From Notospermus geniculatus (Eukaryota; Nemertea; Pilidiophora; Heteronemertea; Lineidae): 64,000 bases of DNA. The stretch lies in contig NMRB01000733.1 of the NCBI GenBank assembly GCA_002633025.1, positions 222,347 to 286,346 of the forward strand. Reading direction: 5' to 3'. The position numbers and the translations under genes are program-made. The notes beneath the pieces are model-generated. The model was not told the DNA's origin and searched no databases. It saw only the letters and a program-made list of their open reading frames with translations. Shown one piece after another: positions 47,707 through 58,500 of the stretch. Position 1 is the stretch's first letter; each line of letters opens with the position of its first letter.

Positions 47707-48160
47707 GTGATTATTTTAAGCGGTCTGTGGGCTTATGATAATCTTTGTGTAGCCCTTAATAGTGAAAACCCCTTGCAGAAAGAGGTTGTTTGTAGGTATA
47801 ATCTCACACGAGGGAAAGATTGGTTTAATGATAGTTTGCTTCGACATGAATGGTTGACAACAAGAATTCAACAAAGCCGCTTCTTTGGTTCAGTATTGTC
47901 ATATTGAAAGGTTTTGTCTGGGTTTAACAAATTTGTTATCTCACACTACCACACGCGCCTATGAATTTTTTGCTGCCAATCACATCAATCATCCACTTAG
48001 AGACGTCTGTTCCGCTATTTGTTCAAATCATAATAATAACAATAGGATAGCCCAATATTATGAATTATTTATGAGCATTCCATGTGAACACAAAACCTTT
48101 AGGAATAGAAGATTCGTCAACTATGATCAATGCTTTTCTTTAATTCATGACGATTTCTAG
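47707..48160 (+). pseudogene. Unrecognised broken open reading frame
   Basis: Two overlapping frames with non-biased composition encode KDWFNDSLLRHEWLTTRIQQ and VCSAICSNHNNNNRIAQYYE. One frameshift would join them. I do not recognise a family. It may be a remnant of a retroelement or of a gene exon. Confidence 0.3.
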
Positions 48161-48764
48161 TCTTTGCATTGGTTGAAATGGTTTGTTGGGCCCTAGCTTG
48201 GTTTTACTGGCAACACATTGAAGCTAACATTGAAAAGTTAGCGTCGCCTGCTATATCAGGCCTATTGACTTATTTGTCTGTTTGAAAAAGTCTTTTGCTC
48301 ATAGGTCTGCACTTCTTAAAGAAAAATGACGATAATCCACAGCATTATGCCTTCCAAGGAAGTGGTCTTTTCTGGCAAAGACTCAGGGCATTTTATGATC
48401 TCTGTTCATAAATTTACCCAGTAATCCATCCTATGCCCAAGACATCAGATTTAGTAGGCCTACCCACCCGTGGATAGGATTTGTTTTAGAATTAGGCTCG
48501 TGATTTGGCTTACGTGTACTTCCAATATTAATGAGGCGAAAAGAAGAATTTGTGAATAAGTAATCCTTAGCATTGGTCATTTCGATTGAAGTGGCCTGTG
48601 TGATCAGAGGTTTCACTGTGAGATGTCCGGTTTTCTGTAAGTACAACTTTGCTTTCTTTTCAGAAAAATAATTGAATCATTGACAAATTGTACTCAGCAA
48701 AATCATCTTTTTTTCAGATGTGATGCCTGTCCTGCAGTGATTCAGCTCGAGTAAGCGCAACACC

Positions 48765-49563
48765 ATGGTAATGGAGGGTAGCGCCCCAGTGGCACCTCCT
48801 AGCCGAGGGAACAGCCAAGGCACATCGGCTACTAAATTCACCTACAGAAAACCGATGCGTCCTTATGTCACATCCACCCCAAATGACTTCAATGCCGAGA
48901 GAGATTTCTTAATGAAGAAGGTTTTTCCGGTGTTAGACGAAGTTTGCCAAGAAAGGGGAACGTATTTTTCTGCCGTGGATCTCCGCTGGACGGCAAAGGA
49001 CAAATACGCGAAAGACGGAAATGTCCTGGAGCTCTGCCTAGACAAGATCTTTCAGTCATCGCCGTTCTTTATATGTTTGCTCGGCCAGTGCTATGGGTAC
49101 CATCGGCCGGAACATTCGCCGCCATTAACGAGAACGCGAAACGATCTGCCAGACAACTGCGATTGGATCGACAAGAATTTCCTGACAGCGGACACCGGCG
49201 GGTATCACTGGGTGCTAAAAGATGGCCGCCACTTGTGCAGTTTGACCGAAATCGAAATAATCGAGGCGGCGTTCTTCACGGACGATGACTTTTGTTTCTT
49301 TTACTTCCGGCAAGCAGAACACGCAGATGACTTGTATCTCGACCTGCCAGAAGTTGAACGCAAAGAAAAATTATGCGCTTTCGAAAGCGAATCTGAATAT
49401 GCTAATCTCAAGATTAAGGATCTGAAATCGAGAATCGTTAAGAAGGGATTGTCAGTGAAATATTTTCGGACACTTGAAGATCTTGCCACTGTCGTTAGTG
49501 AGGATTGGATGGAAGTGATAAATACTCTTTACCCACCACTGCCAATGACTCTTATCAATAGAG
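48765..49563 (+). CDS. TTC41: TTC41-like exon 1 (DUF4062-like domain)
   Basis: It encodes residues 1-266, including KPMRPYVTSTPNDFNAERDF, YFSAVDLRWTAKD and FFICLLGQCYGYHRPEH, the usual start of this NTPase group. It ends in phase 1 at GTAAGC. Confidence 0.92.
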
Positions 49564-52500
49564 GTAAGCAAAGTTTGTGTTTGTGTCCTTGGGCAAGGAA
49601 CTTCAGTCAGTTGTTCTAAGCTTGTGTATGTAATGAGATGAAGAGTGTCACTGGAGGTTTGAACTGGGGACATTCAGCTTCTCAGTCCAAAACTCTGCCA
49701 CCACCTGAGCTGAAGATATATGTTCCTGATTCCTGCTAAATAAGCCCTGGTTACACTACATGTATAAAAACCCGCGTCCCACCCGGGGATGAAAAACTCA
49801 GGGCTAATAAGCCCTCTGAGAGCGAACGGTTTTTGGAGGGCTTAATTTACATGTAGATCACCCCGTCACAAGATTTTAGTACCGGTAATGTTGCCGCGTG
49901 CTGGGTCTCAGGCAGTTTTTCCAGAGCCGGGCTTGACACGGGTCTCAAATAAAAACCTGAGGATTTCTATGTCAGGGTTCGTACTCTACCTTGAAATCCT
50001 TGAAAACCTGGAATTTTGAGGTATCCCCTTTCCAGGTCTGGAAAACCTTGAAAAACCATGATTACCCTAGAAGTCCTGGAAAAGTCCTTGAATTTTGCCC
50101 ATGTGGCCTTCAAGAATCCAAAATTTTCTGGGGGAGGACCCCCCAGACCCCCCCCCCATTTTATTTTTATCCGCGCTCAAACTCGTCGACTCATTGCCCT
50201 TATCTGGCCCTTCCAAAATATGATGGCCGAGAAAACCCGACTTGCTTGTAGAATTGTCTGGGTTAGTGATCTCGTGATATTTATATTAGGCAAATGATTG
50301 AGCCTGGTAAGAACTTGAATATTGGCAAAATAGCCCTGGAATTTCAGGATATTTGGCCCTGGAATTCCTTGAAAAGTCCTGGAATTTTAGGTCTGGGGGT
50401 AGTGTACGAACCCTGCTATGTGGTATAACCAGGGCTAATATGCACTTCGTTAAATGCATATAATGCATAATCTGTTAACCTGTTCTATGGCTTTATAATG
50501 ACAGAACCAAAGCTGATTTTCTTGTTCAAATTTACCTTCTGCGAAATCAATTCAGTAACTATTGGTTTCATCACAACAGATCAATGCATGGCTACAAGGG
50601 CGAAGCCTCATGGCTGAGTATTTGTTTCTCAGAATATGCGATAAATAAAGATTGATTTGGGGTTTTGATTAATCGAACTGGGAATATCTCTCGTGATGTC
50701 TCCTGCCACCCGCTGGCAACTAATGAGCTTATAGGATGGAAGAAAATACTGGAATTAATCGCCATTAATTCACCATTGTCTTAGTGGCCTGGTGGTCGAG
50801 TGGTCCAAAACGCTTGACTTTCAATCCTAACAGGGTTAGTGCGTGGGTTCGATCCCCGGCTAGGACATGTATGAGGAAAGCTGTGAACCAATTAGGATCT
50901 GTCGGATGATAAGCGTGGTCCCTTCTACATGTCCCTGAGTGTCTATGCCAGGGCAAGTAAAAGGTGGACAGTAGCCTCTCGTGGACTCCACACCAAAATA
51001 TAAGCTGAAGATCCAAAAGGGTTATGAAGCTTCAAATTATCTATCTATCTATCTATCTAAATGATTAATAGATTACTGTCTAGGTTGCTCAGGCCTTTAC
51101 ATAAGAGTCTTTATTCATGTCTTTACAAACAACTGGAGCTCATCTCTGTTTCACTCAATAGCGCTCTATGTTACACGTTTCCCACCAACCCAAAGGCTTT
51201 CGACGATACAAAAGACAGCTTTTTTAGTTTGTTAGCAGCTTTTCCCATTTATTTCCTCTGCAGAATTTGAAGTAAAAGCATTTTGATTATTTTAGCCCCA
51301 CATACAACTACAAGTTCTAGGCCTACATTTACTGCATATACATGTACCTGTTCTTTTTCTGGGACCTTTACGGACCACCCTGTGCCATTCCAGCCCAGCC
51401 TAATAGGCTGACTCAATATTTCAATTTTCATGCATATCGGTACATTTACAATTCATATTCAGCTGATTCGCACTAATTGAGGCTTATCATTTTAATCAAA
51501 AAATTTCAATGCACTTCACAGGAGTTGATCGGTTGTTAGTATTCATATCACCCCCATCAGCAGATGGCGTCTCTCCTGTTACCCTCTGCGCGTCAGTTAT
51601 GAACATGTGTGTCGTGGAATGACGTGTCATTCAACGTGTGTTTAACTGAGCCTCCAACCACGAGCTACCACCTGTTTTGAAGCTGAATCACTGTTGGCTC
51701 AACTTAACGCTCTTTTTTCTCAATTATACAAAATGTACGTAAAGCCAATATTAGGCCTATATCAACTTCATTAAGTTAAAGTTAAAGCTGTGGTTTATAG
51801 TCTGATAACATCAACAATGGTAGAGGTTCTAATCCGACTTTACACTTTAAAGGAGCACGGTATTGCCACTTTTTCTCGACAGCCGGCGCCACCGCGCCAC
51901 TCTCCAACCCAAGGGTCTGACTACGTCTCGGCGAATGACCCGATTTACTGCGTACATTTTGTAATGCAGTTTTGTAGTTCGTCCTACTGCCGCTAGGTGG
52001 CTCCCTCTACGTCGGCAGTCAAATAACGCATTTGAGATCCAATACTGTGCTCCTTTAACTCCAGTCTATCCTGAAACCTTTCAGTAGAATAGAACTCAGA
52101 TGAGCTGCTGTGCTACAATCTGAGCATTTCAGACCAGTACCCATTCATACACTTGGGTGGAGAGAGACCAGTAAGGCAGACGGCTTGCCCAAAGTCTCAC
52201 GCCACAGTGGGATTCGAAACCGGGACCCTCTGACCACTAGTCGGAGACCCAAACCACTTCACCACCGTGGCAACTTCATCAATGAAATGAAATGAAAATG
52301 GGGATTTGGCCTTTGTGGTTACGGCGTGGTGCCCTTGAGTGCTGGCGATTGATGCCTTATGCGAGGGTCCGTGGGTTCGAGTCTGCTAGGAAGCTATGTC
52401 TTTCACCTTAGAAACCTGTTATTATTTCATGCCCAATGAAATGCCCAGGATAATCAATGGGTACGCCTGATGTGAAAAATTTTAAATGCCTTTGCTTCCT

Positions 52501-55500
52501 TTCCGCTGTAGTATGTCAAATTCATCACTTGGTGACCAACAATGTCTTTCCAGATGCTGAGGAATTCCACGAAATAATCTCCAATGAGGCCTTTGCTCAA
52601 AGTCGTTGCCAGAACTTTGTCTGTACGCAGGAGATGGACGATGTTATGGCCGAGATGACCCATTTTGCGTCCACTGCCCACAATGACCAAGCCATCAATG
52701 AGGAGCTGGAAAATATCCTGAACCGTTGCAAGTTTTCGTACGCATCTAAAATGAGAAAGTAAGTACATTATTTGTAGGCCTATTAGGTTTTTCCGTCAGG
52801 GCCAAAGCCATAGCATTATTGGCCCTGGTGAGTATGGAAGAGGCCATCAACAAAGTAAATTGCAGCTGAAAAGTGGCCCATGTTGAACATGTGTGTAATT
52901 GCTGGCCTGTTGCGCATAAATATTACCGATATTTGCAAGTGAACATGAATCAACAATTAAGTCGGCTTAGAAACCCCACATATGCTTATGATGACTTAGC
53001 ACCCCTGAGCACAGGCCTCCGTTAACGGATAGTTTTGAAAAATGTGTGGTGGTGTAGAAAAACTTGGCAGATGTCGCATTTGAGGAAAGTGTTGAACCTG
53101 CACATTTCACAAGCTGAAATGTACTACATAAGAAGTAAACAGTAGTAGATCAGTGCACAGGGAATCTGACAGCCCTTGTTGATCATTCCCGCTGGGTTTT
53201 CCTGGACCGCCACACAAATATCGTGCAATGATTCATGGTCGTTTTCCAGAGCCCAGCCCATTGAGATCAAGTACAAGTCACTACTCGTTTTGGCCGGACC
53301 TCGCGGTTGCGGCAAGTCGACCTTGATCGCCCATTGGTTGAACGATTTCGTGGAGGAATACCCTGATATCAAAGTCATCAGCCTATTGGTCGGATCCAGC
53401 CTCGCCAGTTTTGATATCGCTGCCTTCATGAGGAGAGCGACCAAGGAATTGAAGAGAGAATTTCTGCCCGAGTGTAAGTGTCACCGGTTCCACGTGTACC
53501 ATAAATGAACAGTGAACAGATGTTCATTATCATAAATCGCAAAGCACAATGAAAACGTTTACAACTGATCATATCATCCTTCAGATGAGTCCTCAATACT
53601 GTAAACTCTTGTATTTTCACTGCCTTAAAGCCCCACTGTATTGAATTTTACGAAAGTTTCAAAATGTTCGGAGAGAGCACATAGGGGTCTCATAGCTTGT
53701 GAAGGTCCCCAAAATGCTTGTCTGATAAGTACTTCAGAGAAACAAGGCATAGGTTTCAGCACATATTGAACAAAAACTGCAGGGAGAGCTCTAATGTATT
53801 CAGATGGAGCGCAGTACATTTTACACTACGGCTGACGTCGTGCACTGACGTCAAGAATCGCGGCGATGATTTGCGTTTTTCAAATTCAATACAGTGGGGC
53901 TTCAAAAGCTATTTTGTCTATTTTAACTCTTTCAGCCCTAGGCGATTTTTTTGCCGCGACTCCCAGATCCTAGGCAATTTTCTGAAAAAATGCAATATTT
54001 CAGGATTTAAAAAAACTACTTACCCAATCCTGTCTTGTAGAAAATTGGGTTTAGGGGTGGACGGATATACTCATGCACAGGATTTGAGAATGATTGGCGA
54101 ACGGATATATCAGTCCGTAGGGCTGAAAGAGTTAAAATTGACGTCCATTTAATTCCCTTTTTAATTAGTAAAAAAAGGTCATGAAAAATGCACAGAATTA
54201 AACTCAGATGTTCTTCAATTCATTAATTTCAACATTATTTTCTAACAATAAAAACCCTCGTTTCAGTCACAGATCAAGATTTACGAAGAACCTGGCAATC
54301 GGATGACCTACAGAACTTCTCGTTGACCTGTGAGGCATTAATGGCGGCCGCCTCTCTTGGTCCGTGCGTCTTGGTCATTGACGGTGTTGACGAACTTAGT
54401 GGGACCTGTGGCCTGACTCAGAAAGAGGTAGGCCTACTTGAGACTTGTTTGTGGAATTACGATGAGAGCCCAGGGTTATCTGTGTACATTGGAATAGGCT
54501 AACATGCATTTGCACATGGATCAATTGTGCTGAAAATAGCTCTGTTATCCTCAAAAATGGAATTCAAGGCATCAAGTTGACAGATACATGTTCCCCACTA
54601 CCATAAAAAAAGTTGAAGCGCCTGCCTATTACGTAAAGCCAAAATTCAGGCAGTGAGAGACATCTGGTGGCAACACATGAAGTGTATCCTTCAGTTACTT
54701 CATCGTTCGCAGTAAACATTTGTTTGATTTCTTTATGCTAATATTAACTGTGGAGTTAAAGCGATCTAGTCGAGCCCTGCAGTGACTGCACATCGATAGT
54801 TCCTCGGGGAAATCCCATGGGGAATCCCCGTGAGATTTTGAAATTTTCCCGGCGGTAAACATTTATTTCGCCCAAATTCATTGAAATAATATTAATAAAA
54901 GATTTTTCTTGAACGTTTTAGTGTATATAAAACGTCGGTGAATCCGTAATTTGATGATTCAAAGATGCTAGAAATCACACTGAGATCAGTTTCAAGAATC
55001 CCGTGAAATTGGGGAGCTATCGCGGGTCGCGATAGCTGAACGAGATTTCATTTTCAACTCTCGCGACTACATCGCTTTAATACGTTATTCATACATTTCA
55101 GATCAAAAGTATGGACTGGCTTCCCTTACCACTGCCCCCACAGGTCAAGGTCATTATGACGACATCTTCCAGCGACCTTTCCTTCAAATCGCTCTCGAAA
55201 CGACGCGATGCCGATGTTATCAAATTACCCGAATTTGACGCACGACCGGAGAGACTGAAATTTGTTCGCGAGTTCATGATGAACTCCTACTCAAAACATC
55301 TCCCCAAGAAGGCGTTCAAAGCAATCGTGGATTGCAAACACGCAAATCGACCGTTATATCTCCACGCCCTGGCGGGTGAATTCCGTCTGCATCACGTTTA
55401 CACCGTGATAGATATCTATCTTGAGACCTATCTGGAGATTGGGAGTTTGCGAGATCTGTGGGCTAAGATCATCCAACGTTGGATAACGGAGTATAGCTGG

Positions 55501-58500
55501 ACGTGTGAAACCACAGCGAAGACGGAAGCGCCACCAACGTTGACCCAACAACCCGAATTTGGTGAGAAAGATTTGCTTTTTTGGGTGTTGAGAGTGACAA
55601 GTCACTAGACCTATTTGTGACCTTCGACAGCAAAACCAGGCACATGTCGCTCTTGAGGCGGTGACAGACTGGCACGTAAGCAGTGCGTCGGGGGAACGCG
55701 TTCAACCAATCAGGGAGGCGGTAACACAGACCGAAACACCTACCAAAGAATGTAATTGGCGGAACGCCTGCACGACGCGTCGCGTATGCGCCAGTGTGTC
55801 ACCGCCTTTAGCTTGGCAGGTTGAAACCAAATGTTTGTCAGTTTCAATACTGTCTGTCTATTATGAAATCTGTAACAATCTATTTCTTCCACTCTCTCCT
55901 GATATCCAAAACAGAGCACAAAAAACGACACACAAAATGATAGTACCGGTATAAGGAAAGTTGTCTCCAATATTTGCAAATTTTCGACCCCTACCATGGT
56001 CTTCCTGTGCCAGAGGAAGACCCCACTTGGGGTCGAAAATTTGCGAATATCGGAGACGACTTTACTTATACATTGTACTTCCATTCTCTCCTGGTGTCAT
56101 CTAAGTTCGTTGAGGCTCACCTTCTGAGCGACATGCGACTGGTTTTGCCAGAGTGGGTCACGTTTGTCAGTTCCGGAGGTGTCCTTAGTAAAGAAGTATT
56201 ACTGCATTTCTTTCTTCAGAGTATACTGGTTGGGTGGCCGACGCCCTGAGGCTCTTGGCGGTATCAAGACACGGTTTGACTGAGGGAGAGCTCCAGGCCT
56301 GTCTGAGGCAACTTGGATACCACGGTGATGCTGCGATTTCGTCCATTGACTGGGCGATATTCAGAAATGCAGCTTTTGGGATGCTGGTTGAAAGGCCTGG
56401 AGGGCTGCTGAACTATTTTCATCACCATTGCAAAGAGGCAATGGAATATGCTCTATTAGGTAAGGGATTCAAAAACTGGGGAACATGGTGGTGCAGTGGT
56501 TGAACATGGAACTTGTGATCAAGAGGTCATGGGTTAGATTCCCAGCCAAGTCACCACTTTGTGTTCTGAACTGATCTGAAATGATCGAGTGACGTGCTTG
56601 AGTGAACTGCTTCTTGAGTTCCCCAGAAAGGTTTCTGGAGAGTCTGGGGTAATATTGCGAAGTGCTTTGAGATTTTATTAGAGTGGAAAGTGCTACCAAT
56701 AATGGGGAACCGGCATGCCCAAAGGAGGCGCTGGGAACAACTCAGTTTTAACACAAAAGCGTATGCGCATGCGACGTTGAAAACATCACTGACGTCGCGC
56801 ATCGTTCGTGACGTTATGTGCGATACGTCATTCAGAATGAATGACGTCGCGTATCGTTCGTGATGTTATGTGCGATACGTCATTCAGAATGAATGACGTT
56901 GCTCTTCAGTCTGTTGTTTACGCTAAAATAGTCAATTTTATTGATGAAATTCAACATTTTCCTGCTTGAATTTTCGAAAACATTCAGATACATGAAGTCA
57001 GTCCTATACTTGATGATAAACGTGTAAAATTCGAAATTCAATGGACTATTTCGGGTATATTAGGGCTAGAAGTAGGGTGTAGTTTCAGAATTAAATGGCA
57101 AATAACGTTGGCTTGACTTTCGATGTCATAGTTGAAACTGAGTTGTTTGTCAGCGCCACGTCACGGATTAGTTCCACTGGTTTCTCATTAAATCAGCTTC
57201 ATATTATCATTATGATGAAGTCCGCAAAGTCCACATCTTCTCATTCTTGATGCAAATCTTAACATCTTTCACATCATTTCAATTCAAGGAACTGTTGTCC
57301 CGACTGATGAGATGACCACAAAACAAGGCTTGTTGAACACTTGGAATCTTGACAAGCAGAAATACCACGGATATCTTGCAGCATTCTTCCTAGCTCAACC
57401 ACATTCCACCCGTCGGACAGACGAACTGCCCTACCATATGGAACTTAACGGTGACATGGGTGGATTGTGTAGCGTTCTTTCAGATCAAAAGTAAGTCCAG
57501 TTACGCTGCAGTACTTATACTTTTGCATCTTATCAAAAATGGTGTGATTACTGTACTTTGATTTTGGTTATAGAAAAGGAAGAAGTCGCGATTGTTTTGG
57601 AGAGGAGCACAGTGGGGCAGCGATTGAGGGATATATTTGAGTCCAAGAGCCTAAAGCCTAGTTCATACTTCGACGCACGACCATCGTCAGCGACTGTTTG
57701 TGCGATCTTGCATTCGATGCCGACCCCGTCGCACGATTTGGTCGGCGGCCGATCGCAAGACTGTAATTACTTGAGTCATTTCATAACGCGTTGCCATTGC
57801 TAAAGTACGCTGGAATATAAATCAAATCCGCGAAGTCGGCATCCAGATTTTGATCGCACGGTGGACGCCGATGGTCATGCACCGAAGTATGAACTAGGCT
57901 TATGAAAAGACCAAGTGATGCCCTGCATGACCTGCTCCTTTTTCGGGAGAGCCAGGGGTGAATTATGTGAAACACTTTGAGACTTATTACAAGGAAAAGG
58001 GCAATACAAAAGCTTCACATTATTATCATTGGTTGGAAAGAGTATTAATAGAAATTGTTGTTTTCATTTTCAGGATTTTCCTTTGTATGTATGCAGAAGA
58101 CCAGAGCAACAAACGGAAGTTAGATCTGCTGCATTACTGGGACCTGCTGCATGAATGCGGTTACAATGCAGCAGACGTTTATATTGATATGGTAGAAGGC
58201 GGTCAAGGAGGGAAGACTGCTCTTTCAGAGGTAAACAAAATGTCTTGAAGATTTCTTCATTTGATTTTTCTCAGAAATCATTCTATCGGCGAATAATATT
58301 GTTACCATTTAGTTTAGCTTTGTTCAATAAAAAAGTATGAGGTCTGAATGCAAAGTGTTTCTGCTTTTGTATTTGTGCATTTGTTTATGTTGATATTAAT
58401 AACGTCTGCTAATATTTCTTTAATAGAGAGGTTGTGCAGCGGCCTGACTCCGACTCCCGACTTCAACTATGAGAATGAATTGCAGTCCGCTATGGACATC

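Larger units (their letters stand above)
46561..48764. other. Intergenic region between HSP90B1 and the TTC41-like gene
   Basis: The 2.5 kb between the two start codons contains the ERSE cluster, the 46898-47280 element, and TAGGCCTA-rich sequence. Open stretches at 47707-47907 (includes ALNSENPLQKEVVCRYNLTR) and 47885-48160 lie in overlapping frames and look like one decayed reading frame of unknown origin. An acceptor-like TTTTTTTCAG at 48716 suggests a non-coding first exon of the TTC41-like gene. Confidence 0.5.
55617..56161. mobile_element. TGTGACC element with two nested insertions
   Basis: TGTGACCTTCGACAGCAAAA on the left and TTTTGCCAGAGTGGGTCACG on the right enclose a palindrome (55657-55806) at the internal TTAA site and a TTCGACCCC foldback (55956-56068). 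Confidence 0.75.

Noticed and set aside
56791-56897. Promoter-like cluster of GACGTC motifs
   Set aside because: It is a 52-bp tandem duplication inside a transposon-like element.
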